Shown: positions 17,594 through 26,305, counted from the stretch's first letter. The stretch is DNA of 64,000 nucleotides from JBGLNJ01 sp034434835 (GCA_034434835.1 DAOTXX010000088.1:31752-95751), one strand, 5' to 3'. A program made the numbers and translations. The notes: a model not told the origin generated them from the sequence alone.

Positions 17594-17636
17594 ACGTGAA
17601 ACGTAGATCGTCGGGATCACGTTCTACGTTTCACGT
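17594..17636 (-). terminator. hairpin at the 3' end of lutC
   Basis: ACGTGAAACGTAGA (17594-17607) and TCTACGTTTCACGT (17623-17636) are perfect 14-nt arms with a 15-nt loop. It overlaps the lutC stop codon and lies in the lutC-glcF gap. It could attenuate read-through into glcF; there is no clear U-tract. Confidence 0.5.
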
Positions 17637-18296
17637 CTTTGTATCGAGTGCCCAAACGTGCAATGCCTTTGGCCCGTGAACGCCGATCGTCACGGTCAGC
17701 TCGATATCGGTGGTGCGGCTGGGGCCGGTAATGCAGACCAAGTATCCATCATTTTTGAATTTTTGAAAAGCCTGATGCAAGTCGGGATGCAACGCTAAAG
17801 AGCGCACAATTGCCAGGTGGATGCGCGGCAGAAGCGAGACCAGGCGCGGTTTTTCCGGCGACGAGCGCAGCAGGAGCGTGCCCGTCTCTGGCAAAGCCGC
17901 ATCCACACCGGTCACACCCAGATCACATTCGGCCAGTTGGCGGGGATCGGCTTGCGGCGAGACCAACTCGACGCCGCATCGCTCAAGCGACTCGGCCACG
18001 CCCAATAACTGAAAATCTTGCGTCTCCCACAGCGTAGCTTTTTCGATGCCCTCGGCCTCGACCAGTGCCTCCAATGCGGCCTTGACTTGCTGGCTCTTGA
18101 TCCGCCGCGTCCCGCCGCCCAGCTTGCTGATCTCGCTCAACAATAACTCAATCTCCGAGTTGACATCGCCGGGGACGCGAGGCCCCACTCGCGCCGATGG
18201 GGGGATCGGCGGAACGGGCGCGCCGATGCGGCGTAATAACGCCATGCGGACATTCCCCAAGATTTCTTCGCGGGCGGGATTCATGGATGTCCTCAT
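17631..18296 (-). CDS. lutC: lactate utilization protein C (LUD domain)
   Basis: LutC/YkgG-family subunit of the LutABC complex that oxidises L-lactate to pyruvate. The LUD domain spans the C-terminal two-thirds, with AECDLGVTGVDAALPETGTL and the closing CITGPSRTTDIELTVTIGVHGP, the family hallmark. Three ATGs are close together (18302, 18296, 18284); 18296 is listed because GGAGAGGG from the upstream palindrome lies at a suitable distance, but 18284 also has AGGA upstream. It follows lutB, with the palindrome in the gap. Confidence 0.92.
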   Translation of the reverse strand: MRTSMNPAREEILGNVRMALLRRIGAPVPPIPPSARVGPRVPGDVNSEIELLLSEISKLGGGTRRIKSQQVKAALEALVEAEGIEKATLWETQDFQLLGVAESLERCGVELVSPQADPRQLAECDLGVTGVDAALPETGTLLLRSSPEKPRLVSLLPRIHLAIVRSLALHPDLHQAFQKFKNDGYLVCITGPSRTTDIELTVTIGVHGPKALHVWALDTKT

Positions 18297-18300
18297 GTTC

Positions 18301-18390
18301 ATCCCTCTCCACACCCCCCGCGCTTCGCGCGCCCCCTCTCCTCTCCCAAATTTGGGAGAGGAGAGAGGGACAGGGGGAGAGGCGAGGGAT
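18301..18390. repeat. long C/G-rich palindrome between lutB and lutC
   Basis: A nearly 90-bp imperfect palindrome: ATCCCTCTCC at the left pairs with GGCGAGGGAT at the right, with a perfect core CTCTCCCAAATTTGGGAGAG (18347-18366 region). It fills the intercistronic space, overlaps the lutB stop, and its minus strand supplies the GGAGAGGG before lutC. Confidence 0.75.
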
Positions 18391-19913
18391 CACTTGCGTT
18401 TCCGTCCCAACAACCACACCACGAGCGCCAACGCACCCACTACCAGCGCGCCCAAACCGATCTTGCATTGCGAATTTCGGCGGTGGCTCTGGGGCATCCG
18501 ACGGCGCCACCAACCGCGGAACCCGACGCTGAAGGCAGGGAAGGGACGCGCCATCGTCCACCGCTGGAGTGGCGGCGGCAGATCGGGCAACCAGTCATCG
18601 CGCTGCCAAGGTGTCTGGACGAACTGGAGCATCTGGCTGCCCAATTCATACAGCCAAGGCAATCCAAAAGCCAGCGACCCGGCCATGGCGCCTGCTCGCA
18701 CCACAGGCGAAACAACCGGCCCGCCAAAGTGATCGCCTTCGACGACGCGATGGCGCAGGTGCAGCAGGATCTCGGTGATCGGAATTTTGACCGGGCAGAT
18801 GTCGTTGCATGCGCCGCACAACGACGAGGCGAACGGCAGATCGCCCGCCACCTTGACGCCCAGCAATTGCGTGGTGAGCATTGCGCCGACTGGCCCGGAA
18901 TAGGCCCAGCCGTAAGCGTGCCCGCCCACGTGGTTATAGACCGGGCAGACGTTGAGGCACGCACCGCAGCGGATGCACAGCAGCGTCTGGCGCGCTTTTT
19001 CGTCGCGCAAGATTTCGGTGCGGCCATTATCGAGCAGAACCAGATGGAATTCGGCGGGGCCGTTTTCGCCCTCGGTGCGACGCGGCCCGGCGATGAACGA
19101 CATATAGGCCGACATCTTTTGGCCCGTCGCGTTGCGCGCCAGCAGCTTGAGCAGCACCGTCAGCGCTTCCCAGTCGGGCACGACTTTGTCAATGCCCACG
19201 AGGGCAACGTGCAGCGGCGGGAGCGTAGTGCACATGCGCCCGTTGCCTTCGTTCGTCACCATGATCAGTGTGCCTGTCTCGGCCACCAAAAAGTTGGCGC
19301 CCGAAATGCCCATGTCTGCCGCGAGGAATTCCTGGCGCAGGTGCGCGCGCGCAATGCCCGCCAGCGTGATCGGATCGGGCGGCGCGTCCACGCCGAGCTT
19401 GGCGCGAAACAGGTCGGCGATGCCTTCTTTGGTGAGGTGAACCGCCGGGACAATGATGTGCGAAGGCCCCACTCCTGCCAGTTGGATAATAAACTCGCCC
19501 AGGTCGGTTTCCAGCACCGAGATGCCCGCATCTTGCAGCGCGTGGTTGAGGCCGATCTCTTCCGTCGCCATGCTCTTGACCTTGACCGCGCGCCTGACGC
19601 CGTGCTGTTGGGCGATCTCGATCACGATGCGTCTGGCCTCTTCTGCGTCGCGCGCCCAGTGGACGTGGCCTCCGGCTTTCGTCACTTGCTCTTCGACCCG
19701 CTCCAGATAATAGTCCAGGTGCGTGAGCGTGTGCAGGCGCAGCTCGTGACCGGCCTGGCGAAGCTGCTCCCATTTGTCCTTGCCGATAATATCCACCACC
19801 GTCTGCCGCGCGCTCAGGAATTTGGTCGTCGCCTGTTGCACGGAAGGCGGCATGTGCGCGGGGACATGCTGAACGTTGGAACGAAAGTCAATGTGTGTGG
19901 GGATCTGGCTCAT
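18390..19913 (-). CDS. lutB: lactate utilization iron-sulfur protein LutB with extra C-terminal TM tail
   Basis: LutB of the lactate oxidation complex. Residues about 60-300 form a LUD domain (VKVKSMATEEIGLNHAL, GISGANFLVAETGTLIMVTN). Two ferredoxin-like clusters follow (CIRCGACLNVCPVYN near 318; CGACNDICPVKIP near 368). It starts in a 4-bp overlap with lutA. LutB proteins normally end a little after the second cluster domain; here the last 25 residues add a single hydrophobic helix (ALVVGALALVVWLLG) and a basic tail. The DNA just before the helix (GCGAATTTCGG) resembles intergenic repeat text also seen in glcDE. Confidence 0.93.
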   Translation of the reverse strand: MSQIPTHIDFRSNVQHVPAHMPPSVQQATTKFLSARQTVVDIIGKDKWEQLRQAGHELRLHTLTHLDYYLERVEEQVTKAGGHVHWARDAEEARRIVIEIAQQHGVRRAVKVKSMATEEIGLNHALQDAGISVLETDLGEFIIQLAGVGPSHIIVPAVHLTKEGIADLFRAKLGVDAPPDPITLAGIARAHLRQEFLAADMGISGANFLVAETGTLIMVTNEGNGRMCTTLPPLHVALVGIDKVVPDWEALTVLLKLLARNATGQKMSAYMSFIAGPRRTEGENGPAEFHLVLLDNGRTEILRDEKARQTLLCIRCGACLNVCPVYNHVGGHAYGWAYSGPVGAMLTTQLLGVKVAGDLPFASSLCGACNDICPVKIPITEILLHLRHRVVEGDHFGGPVVSPVVRAGAMAGSLAFGLPWLYELGSQMLQFVQTPWQRDDWLPDLPPPLQRWTMARPFPAFSVGFRGWWRRRMPQSHRRNSQCKIGLGALVVGALALVVWLLGRKRK

Positions 19914-20650
19914 CGCTCGCCTCCCGCCGCCAGCACTTTTATCAAGTGCATCGCCCGCACGCGCGAGCCGACTCTGCTCAGCCCGCCGGCAATGTTCATC
20001 AGGCAGCCCGGCTCGCCCACAACCACGACCTCTGCGCCGCTGGCCTCGATGTGGCGCACTTTGGCTGCCATCATCTCGCGCGAGACCTCGGGATAGACGA
20101 CGCTAAAGATGCCGCCAAAGCCGCAACACGTCTCCTCCGCTGCGAGGGGGATCAGCTCCAGCCCTCGAACGGCTTGCAGCAGTTGCTTGGGTTCCTCGCG
20201 CAGACCCAGCCCGCGCAAGATGTGGCACGAGGCATGGAATGTCACTTTGTGCGGAAAGCTTGCGCCCACGTCTGTCACGTGGAGCACGCGCGTGAGAAAC
20301 TCGGTGAACTCGAAGGTGCGGGCAGCGGTCTCGACGGCCTGCGTGTGCTCGCGTGCGCCTTCTGGGAATAGCTCCGGGTAGCGATGCCGGACAAACTCGG
20401 CGCACGAGCCGGAAGGCGCGACGATATAGCCATCGGTTGGGGCAAAGACCCGCAGCCAGTTGCGCGCGGGTGTGAGTGTCTGGCTCTGCAAGCCGCTGTT
20501 GTAGAACGGCTGGCCACAGCATGTTTGCCCCTCGGGCATCTCGCACTGCACGCCCAGCCGTTCCAGCACGGTCACCATGTCCTTGAGCACGGGCGAAAAA
20601 AAGTTTTCGCCCAGGCAGGTGATAAACAACTGCGCTTTGATCATCACCAT
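19910..20650 (-). CDS. lutA: lactate utilization protein A, CCG-domain subunit
   Basis: LutA/YkgE subunit of the LutABC lactate dehydrogenase complex. Two CCG cysteine domains: EGQTCCGQPFYNSG near residue 42 and ETCCGFGGIFSVVYPEVS near 172, each with the upstream conserved Cys (ITCLGENFF; FHASCHILRGLG). The 246-residue length is standard. Two start codons are possible (20650 and 20644). lutA-lutB-lutC in this order is the canonical Bacillus-type operon; here glcF and glcDE follow it. Confidence 0.94.
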   Translation of the reverse strand: MVMIKAQLFITCLGENFFSPVLKDMVTVLERLGVQCEMPEGQTCCGQPFYNSGLQSQTLTPARNWLRVFAPTDGYIVAPSGSCAEFVRHRYPELFPEGAREHTQAVETAARTFEFTEFLTRVLHVTDVGASFPHKVTFHASCHILRGLGLREEPKQLLQAVRGLELIPLAAEETCCGFGGIFSVVYPEVSREMMAAKVRHIEASGAEVVVVGEPGCLMNIAGGLSRVGSRVRAMHLIKVLAAGGER

Positions 20651-20816
20651 TTACCTCTGATCGTCCGCCGTCGTCCTCAACGGCCTGTCCGCACGCAGAA
20701 ATCGCAGGGGAAAGATTAACTTGCGAGGACGCGCCAACAGATTCGCGGTGATGTGTTTCCCTAACCGTGTGAGGTTGCCTGTCAGTACGGCGTCAATCAA
20801 TCGAGGGCGCAGACAG

Positions 20817-20847
20817 AGACCCCCGGCCGGTATGGGCCAGGGGTCTT
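20817..20847 (-). terminator. hairpin after the second ArsA-like gene
   Basis: AGACCCCCGGCC pairs imperfectly with GGCCAGGGGTCTT, just 11 bp after the stop of the ArsA-like gene at 20858. No strong U-tract follows, so it is a probable transcript end or a dispersed palindrome. The rest of the gap to lutA (20651-20816) shows no gene. Confidence 0.45.
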
Positions 20848-20857
20848 GGTCTCGCAA

Positions 20858-21835
20858 TCATGCGAACAACTGGGTTGCCATCCGTTTGAGCATCGGCACG
20901 CCGCGGATCTCGGTCTCGAACAGCGGCAAGATCGCGCGCACCTGGCCGTCGAACTCTTTCCAGATCGTCTCCATGTGCTCGTCCTGCATCGCCACGCGGT
21001 TCTTGACAAAGTCCGGGGTATCGGGGCGCACCGATTGCTTGTCAATCACCATGTTGACGATCACCCCGCCGACCGGGATGCCAAAGTCCTGGAACCAATT
21101 GATAAAACGCGTGATGACGGCAATCGGCAGCGCTTCCGGCAATGTGACAAAAAAGAACGATGTGAGCTGAGCATCCGTCAACAAGGTCTTGGCCCGTCCC
21201 ATCCGCTCGCGCAGCTTGAGCAGGTATTCCATCAGCGGGTCCTTTTCCTGCTTCTTCTTGCTGTACGAAAGCAATTCCTTGAGGGACATGGCCTCTTCGC
21301 GGCTCTGCACCATCTTGTTGACCCACATCGAGTACACGCTGGACATCCCCAAGAGCCGCCGCGCGTTGGCCGTCGGTGCCGTGTCGAACACATAGACCTC
21401 GTATTTGTCTTCGAACATGAGATCGATCATGTTCTCGAACATGGCCGACTCTTCAAAGGCCGGGTTCATCGTGGCCGATTCGACGAACTCGTCAGCCTTG
21501 GTCTTGATCTCGGCGTATTTGAGGAACCACTCGATCTTTTCGCGGATCTCTTTCTTGGACTTTTCGATGGTATCGTGCGTGTCAATCTCATAGGCGAGCA
21601 GATTCGGCACGCCTTCCACCGGGGTGGGCTTGCCAAAGACATTCTGGCCTAACATGCTCGTGAGCGAATGAACCGGGTTGGTGGACGCCAGCAGCGTCTT
21701 TTTGCCCTGGCTGGCTGCCCACAGCGCCGCCGTGCCCGCCAGCACGGTCTTGCCCACCCCACCTTTGCCGCCGAAAAAGATGTACTTGAGGCGAGAGTTC
21801 TCGGCCAGATATCGCTTCATCGTCTTATCAATCAC
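20858..21835 (-). CDS. ArsA/Get3-like ATPase, second of a tandem pair
   Basis: Deviant Walker A P-loop ATPase of the ArsA/Get3/MinD (SIMIBI) class. P-loop GGKGGVGKT at residues 22-30; switch II has the canonical-looking VFDTAPTANARRLL, where ArsA and Get3 have DTAPTGH. A long helical insert (about 90-200) and the closing FETEIRGVPMLKR segment follow. The protein has no cysteine at all, so it lacks both the arsenite ligands of ArsA and the zinc CxxC of Get3. Its ATG overlaps the preceding paralog's stop by 4 bp. Probably the catalytic half of a heterodimer; cargo unknown. Confidence 0.85.
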   Translation of the reverse strand: MIDKTMKRYLAENSRLKYIFFGGKGGVGKTVLAGTAALWAASQGKKTLLASTNPVHSLTSMLGQNVFGKPTPVEGVPNLLAYEIDTHDTIEKSKKEIREKIEWFLKYAEIKTKADEFVESATMNPAFEESAMFENMIDLMFEDKYEVYVFDTAPTANARRLLGMSSVYSMWVNKMVQSREEAMSLKELLSYSKKKQEKDPLMEYLLKLRERMGRAKTLLTDAQLTSFFFVTLPEALPIAVITRFINWFQDFGIPVGGVIVNMVIDKQSVRPDTPDFVKNRVAMQDEHMETIWKEFDGQVRAILPLFETEIRGVPMLKRMATQLFA

Positions 21836-22812
21836 GCCTCACCTCCAAACAACGCATTCGCCACTTTTTCGATCATGGGCAATCCGGTGATGTCACGCTC
21901 GAATTCGGGGATGCGCGCCAGCACCTCCGCTCCAAAAGTGTCGTCAATCTTTTTCAGATAGCCTTTTTGCATCTCCAACCGGTTGCGCAAGTATTCGGGG
22001 ATATCTTGCTGAGCCAGCTCCGGCGGGATGACGCGGTTGACGATATAGCCCGACAGCGGCACCTGGAATTTGGCAAACAAGCCAGCCGCCTTTTGCGTGT
22101 CCAGAATGATCATTTCCTCTGGAATGACCACAAAGAAAAAGGCTGTTTTGTGCTTGTCGGTCAGGATGCTGGACGAGGTGTTGATGCGGTACTTGATCTC
22201 TTGGAGTTCCCGAAGGATCTGGTCTTCTTCAGATTCCTTTTTGCGCTGCATGACGGCGGCCACCTGGCTGTACTCTTCCATCTCGGCGCGCAGCGCGGTG
22301 ATCTTGTCAATCCACTGATCATAGACTGAGGCCATGCTCAGGTAATACAGCGCGTGGCCCAGCGGCACCAGGTCGTAGATGTAATAATCGTATTTGCCGC
22401 CGACGACGATATCCACCACAGCGTCAAAGATGGCGCTTTCTTCCATCGCCGGCTCGGCGGCTGCCGCCTGGATATAGTTTTCGATCTCTTCCGGGACCTT
22501 GTCCATGCCGTACATGTCCAAGATTTTCTTGCGGATCTCTTCCTGGTACTCTTTGATGCGGCGGTCGGCGTCAATCTCTTGCGCGAACAGGTTCGGCATG
22601 ATCTCGACTGGCCCCTTGCCGAAAATATCGCGCCTGAAAATATCCGAAAGACTGGCCTGCGGATCTACGGAAAAGACTAGCACTTTTTTACCTTGCTTGG
22701 CCAGCCAGTAGGCAGTAGCGGCACTGAAGGTGGTTTTGCCCAGGCCACCTTTGCCCCCAAACATGACATAGCGCCGATCGGGATTCTTTTCAAAAGCCTC
22801 TCGCAGATTCAT
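21832..22812 (-). CDS. ArsA/Get3-like ATPase, first of a tandem pair, divergent switch II
   Basis: A 326-residue paralog of the next gene with the same layout: P-loop GGKGGLGKT (residues 19-27), the AxSDI-type DPQASLSDIF where the partner has NPVHSLTSM, and the C-terminal FERDITGLPMIEK. Switch II reads IYDLVPLGHALYYL instead of DTAPTGH, keeping the Asp and His but changing the middle. No cysteine is present. It starts 9 bp after an 89-residue hydrophobic protein. The two ATPases carry complementary halves of the DTAPTGH motif, which suggests an obligate heterodimer; function unknown. Confidence 0.85.
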   Translation of the reverse strand: MNLREAFEKNPDRRYVMFGGKGGLGKTTFSAATAYWLAKQGKKVLVFSVDPQASLSDIFRRDIFGKGPVEIMPNLFAQEIDADRRIKEYQEEIRKKILDMYGMDKVPEEIENYIQAAAAEPAMEESAIFDAVVDIVVGGKYDYYIYDLVPLGHALYYLSMASVYDQWIDKITALRAEMEEYSQVAAVMQRKKESEEDQILRELQEIKYRINTSSSILTDKHKTAFFFVVIPEEMIILDTQKAAGLFAKFQVPLSGYIVNRVIPPELAQQDIPEYLRNRLEMQKGYLKKIDDTFGAEVLARIPEFERDITGLPMIEKVANALFGGEA

Positions 22813-22821
22813 GGTGAGCTC

Positions 22822-23091
22822 CTAAGCCAGCGCATCCGTCAGGTCTTTTTCGCGCAACATACGGCGCTTCCAGGTGGAAATCTGCGGCACCACGTAGGGC
22901 AGCAGCCGCAAGCTGTAATAGGGCGGCAAGATGGGAATGCCCAGCAGGTCACCCATCGTGATCAGGATGAACAGATGCTCCATGCTGCCACGTGTCTTGA
23001 GCGCAAAGCGCGCCATGTCGTGCCCGGCCATGCCGTATAGGACACTTTTGAATCCGTCAAACCAACCGGGCTTTTTTTCTTGTTCAGCCAT
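22822..23091 (-). CDS. small hydrophobic protein of the ArsA-like module, copy 2
   Basis: Not recognised. The 89 residues have a charged N-terminus, an amphipathic helix, then a hydrophobic hairpin-like segment (EHLFILITMGDLLGIPILPP) and YYSLRLLPYVVPQI, ending REKDLTD. The last 50 residues are almost the same as in the gene at 23146-23448. It is 9 bp from the ATPase gene and surely co-transcribed. A membrane-inserting partner or cargo of the Get3-like ATPases is an attractive but untested reading. Confidence 0.75.
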   Translation of the reverse strand: MAEQEKKPGWFDGFKSVLYGMAGHDMARFALKTRGSMEHLFILITMGDLLGIPILPPYYSLRLLPYVVPQISTWKRRMLREKDLTDALA

Positions 23092-23145
23092 ACCATACTC
23101 CTTGTAAAGTGATTCATGAAACGCAAAAAGCCTGGCTATCGCGTC

Positions 23146-23448
23146 TCACGTAATTTCCTGATCGCACAAATCGGTCAGGTCTTTTTCCCGCAACATGCTG
23201 CGCCGCCAGCCGGTGATGTTGGGCATCACGTAAGGCAACAAGCGCAGCGTATAGTAAGGCGGCAATACCGGCACACCCAATAAATCGCCGAACACAACCA
23301 GTACAAACAAGTGCTCGATGTGTGCGCGCTCCTTATTCAGGTCGCGCACCATCTCATAAACGGTCGCGCCATAGAGCATGTCGCCCAAGGCGCGCCCGGC
23401 TTGACGCAGACGGTACCTCCATGACGTGAGCGTATCTGGTTGAGACAT
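23146..23448 (-). CDS. small hydrophobic protein of the ArsA-like module, copy 1
   Basis: Not recognised; paralog of the neighbouring 89-residue protein. Shared blocks are IEHLFVLVVFGDLLGVPVLP, PYYTLRLLPYVMPNI and SMLREKDLTD. The N-terminus is Arg-rich (SWRYRLRQAGRALGDMLYG). The ATG at 23448 is preferred over the longer frame because GGAG lies about 8 nt upstream. First gene of the four-gene unit small-small-ATPase-ATPase, 100 residues. Confidence 0.72.
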   Translation of the reverse strand: MSQPDTLTSWRYRLRQAGRALGDMLYGATVYEMVRDLNKERAHIEHLFVLVVFGDLLGVPVLPPYYTLRLLPYVMPNITGWRRSMLREKDLTDLCDQEIT

Positions 23449-23661
23449 GCGTATTGCTCCAGCCCTTGCCGTGGCCACCTGCCCCTTCAAAGCAACCGAT
23501 CCAAGCCCTTGCCCAAGTCTGCTCCAGATTCACTGTATCCTCACTGCCAACCTTGCCCCCTGTCGCCCCAAACATCAAGGCAAGTCACAGGTAGCTGGAG
23601 ACCAGGGTCTGGCGCGGTCGTGCTATGGCTCAAGACCGGCACGCAAAATATGGATGATACC

Positions 23662-23883
23662 CTACCGCTCCAACTGCAGGTGTGACCACGCAGCATCCTC
23701 TTCTGGCCTGCTCCAGTCCTCAGCCAGCGACGCCTCACTAAGGAGGGCCGTTTCAGGAATGACAAAAGCAGGCTCTTCTTCCAAAATCGTCACGAGCGCG
23801 CGCCGTGCGGTCGGCAAGTGAATGGGTTGAAGCAGACGTATCGTTCCTTGCTCATCAATCACAGCTTCAATTGTTTGAATCAT
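23662..23883 (-). CDS. small antitoxin-like protein, 73 aa
   Basis: Begins MIQTIEAVIDEQGTIRLLQP, the pattern of AbrB/AF2212-like or DUF2281-like antitoxins, and ends in an acidic tail with LLSEASLAEDWSRPEEDAAW that is typical of such proteins. The ATG at 23883 has GGAGG 6 nt upstream. No toxin follows: the 200 bp downstream carry only short unconvincing frames. It is probably an orphan antitoxin or the remnant of a TA pair. Confidence 0.6.
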   Translation of the reverse strand: MIQTIEAVIDEQGTIRLLQPIHLPTARRALVTILEEEPAFVIPETALLSEASLAEDWSRPEEDAAWSHLQLER

Positions 23884-23943
23884 GACTACCTCCGCGGTCA
23901 TCATCGCGGACAAGCTGGCAAGCATCCAACCCCTTCTTCATCC

Positions 23944-24312
23944 TTACGACAATCCGAGCGCCACTGCCAGAGTCTGCTCCACTTGCGCCGTATCCCACCC
24001 CGCGATCTTGCGCCCACCAACAATGAACGTCGGGTAACGCCGTACGCCGTAGCGGATAGATTTCCACAGCCCTTGCAGCGAGCGCGGGTCCCAGAGGCGG
24101 ATCATGACCTGATCGCCATAGCGCGCCGCCAGATCGAGCACCAGCGCCGAAAGGCGGCGAAAATCCTCTTGCCACTCGGGCGGAAACTCATCGAGTGCGC
24201 GCTCGTGCGGGGCCTGGTCCAGGTTCGCCCGCGCCATCAGCATCTCGCACGACGCACAGATGCCCCATCCTTCCGGCAAAAGTGCAACGACCTCAATCTG
24301 AACCGGTTGCAT
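23944..24312 (-). CDS. thioredoxin-fold protein with CxxC, 122 aa
   Basis: N-terminal beta strand IEVVALLPEG followed by CASC at residues 19-22, an active-site-like CxxC. A helical middle follows, then YGVRRYPTFIVGGRKIAGWD, which has the cis-Pro region of thioredoxins (RYPTFIVGG). It is soluble and without a signal peptide. Role unknown; a disulfide or metal-related function is likely. A direct-repeat hairpin separates it from cstA. Confidence 0.65.
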   Translation of the reverse strand: MQPVQIEVVALLPEGWGICASCEMLMARANLDQAPHERALDEFPPEWQEDFRRLSALVLDLAARYGDQVMIRLWDPRSLQGLWKSIRYGVRRYPTFIVGGRKIAGWDTAQVEQTLAVALGLS

Positions 24313-24338
24313 GCATTATCCCTCAATATAGATAACAT

Positions 24339-24380
24339 GACAAGGTGACAAGGTGAACGGCGTCACCTTGTCACCCTGTC
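24339..24380 (-). terminator. repeat hairpin between cstA and the thioredoxin-fold gene
   Basis: GACAAGGTGACAAGGTGA faces TCACCTTGTCACCCTGTC with a short loop; the arm is itself a tandem of the 8-mer GACAAGGT. It lies just after the cstA stop. Terminator function is inferred only from position and symmetry. Confidence 0.5.
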
Positions 24381-24400
24381 ACCCTGTCACCTAGTCAAAC

Positions 24401-26164
24401 CTAGGCTTGGGTCGGTGCCTTGGCCATTTCAGCGCGGTAGCGTTGGAAGGCCTTGTACGCATCCCAGGCCAGGATGAGCGCGGTGACGACCAGGATCAGG
24501 GCCACAATGCCGATGATCACTTGAGCCACCTGGGTCTCTACCGTCTTTTGCGCGGGCAAGAGCAAGAAGAACGCTTCGTAAGCTTTGTAGAGCAGCGCCC
24601 CAATCGTGGTGACGAACATGAAGGTGAAGGGGATGAGCGTCCAGATGTAATTCTTCCCCTTGGACATCAACCACAGAGTGATCAGCAGCAGCGCCAGTGA
24701 AGCCATCAACTGGTTGGCCGCGCCGAACATCACCCAGATCTGCAGGAAGGGCACCAACCAGATCAGGGCCAGGGTGAGAATCAGGGCGATGACGGTGCCG
24801 ACATGCATATTCTTGATCGCCGGGAAGCGGTCGCCTAACGCCTCGGCGCTGGCCAGGCGCATGAAGCGCACCACCAGATACATGATCGTCAGAGCCATCA
24901 GTGTGAGAAAGACCGCGCCATAGGCCGCTCCAAAGCCCTGGCCGACCAGCGCGTCCAGTCCCCATCGGTTCAAGAACGCCGACAGGCCGTTGGAAAAGAC
25001 CCGGGCCGCACCGGCCCCACCACCTGCTTTCACGTAACCATCATAGCTGCCAAAGGCCACCGTGGCGGTCAAGAAGGCCATGGTCGCAAAGAACATCTCC
25101 AGGAACATCGCCCCGCCACCCACGTACAGCGCATCGGTCTCTTTTTCAAGCTGGCGCGCTGTGCCGGAGGAAGAAACCAGGCTGTGCCAGCCAGAGATCG
25201 CGCCGCAGGCGATGGTGACGAACAGGATGGGCCACAGCGGACCCAGCCCGGCAACGTTAAAAGCCCTGAATGCAGGAAAGTCGCCCATGCCCGGCTGCCA
25301 GATCAAAAGGCCGACTACACCGCCCAGGATGCCCAGGAACACGATCCAGAACGACACATAGTTGATCGGCTGCGCCCAGCGCCAGATCGGCAGCACGGCC
25401 CCCAAGTAGCAGATGATCACGACCAGCAGGCTGCCAAAGAACCTGGCCTGCGTGACCGTCAAAAAGAGGGTGGGGCTGACCACTGTCTTGCCGTCTGCTG
25501 CAGTCACAAAGCCATACAGCGCGGTAAAGATGCTCTTGGCGAACGGCTGGATACCCAACCAGATGCCAATAAACGCCAGCACAACGGTGACGATACTGGT
25601 CAGGATGATGTCCTGCTTCCACTTGTAGGTCATCTGCCCGGCCAGCACGCCGACCAGGATCACGATAATGACGCCCAGCGGCACGGCCGTATTGGTCAGC
25701 AGATTGAAGCCGACCTGGACGCCAAAAGCTCCCATGATCAGCCACAGGTAAAAGTAAATGAAAGTGAGGAGGATCATCCTGGAGCGGGGCGAAATGAGCC
25801 GATAACTGAGGGCGCCAAAGCTCTGCCCTTCCTCGCGAACCCCCATGATGATGCTGGAATAGTCTTGCACCCAACCGATGAAAAAGGTGCCGATGATGAT
25901 CCACAGCAACGCGGGCAGCCAGCCCCATTGGACCGCGATGATCGGCCCCAGAATAGGCCCAAGGGCGGCGATGGATTTGAACTGGTACCCGAACAAAACG
26001 TTGCGATTGGCCGGGGTAAAGTCCACGCCATCCATGTACATTTTGGCCGGCGTCGCTTTCTTTTCGTCCGGCTGAACGATTTTATCGTTGATGGACTTGG
26101 CGTACACAAAATACCCCAGGACAATTGCCACGACCCCGATGACGAGAATCACAATCGCGTTCAT
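24401..26164 (-). CDS. cstA: carbon starvation protein CstA (peptide/pyruvate transporter)
   Basis: Polytopic membrane protein of the CstA family, known in enteric bacteria for peptide and pyruvate uptake under starvation. Conserved segments are FFIGWVQDYSSIIMGVREEG, the N-terminal FGYQFKSIAALGPILGPI and CGAISGWHSLVSSSGTARQL. About 15 transmembrane helices are visible across 587 residues, on the short side of the family (CstA about 700, short bacterial forms 480-600). It ends a few bases from a repeat hairpin and lies near the lactate locus, which fits pyruvate handling. Confidence 0.95.
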   Translation of the reverse strand: MNAIVILVIGVVAIVLGYFVYAKSINDKIVQPDEKKATPAKMYMDGVDFTPANRNVLFGYQFKSIAALGPILGPIIAVQWGWLPALLWIIIGTFFIGWVQDYSSIIMGVREEGQSFGALSYRLISPRSRMILLTFIYFYLWLIMGAFGVQVGFNLLTNTAVPLGVIIVILVGVLAGQMTYKWKQDIILTSIVTVVLAFIGIWLGIQPFAKSIFTALYGFVTAADGKTVVSPTLFLTVTQARFFGSLLVVIICYLGAVLPIWRWAQPINYVSFWIVFLGILGGVVGLLIWQPGMGDFPAFRAFNVAGLGPLWPILFVTIACGAISGWHSLVSSSGTARQLEKETDALYVGGGAMFLEMFFATMAFLTATVAFGSYDGYVKAGGGAGAARVFSNGLSAFLNRWGLDALVGQGFGAAYGAVFLTLMALTIMYLVVRFMRLASAEALGDRFPAIKNMHVGTVIALILTLALIWLVPFLQIWVMFGAANQLMASLALLLITLWLMSKGKNYIWTLIPFTFMFVTTIGALLYKAYEAFFLLLPAQKTVETQVAQVIIGIVALILVVTALILAWDAYKAFQRYRAEMAKAPTQA

Positions 26165-26305
26165 GGTTCCACTCCTCCATGTGGAATATACAGGTGTGGT
26201 TCGAGATGACGTTGAGGATCAGAAATATTTCGGACCACGGTTTTGACCGATACGCCGGGTTGCGCGTGATGCTCTTCGATCCCCACCTCCTTTCAGCAAG
26301 CATTC

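Noticed and set aside
18468..20096. 542-codon plus-strand frame across lutB/lutA
   Set aside because: Antisense shadow of two clear iron-sulfur protein genes.
20858..22812. Arsenite pump ATPases (arsA)
   Set aside because: No cysteine in either protein, and no arsB, arsD or arsR nearby.
23541..23765. Toxin partner for the antitoxin at 23662
   Set aside because: Overlaps the antitoxin in another frame and has no toxin motif.
24339..24380. Short tandem repeat as CRISPR-like
   Set aside because: Only two units of an 8-mer per arm in an inverted arrangement; it is a hairpin.
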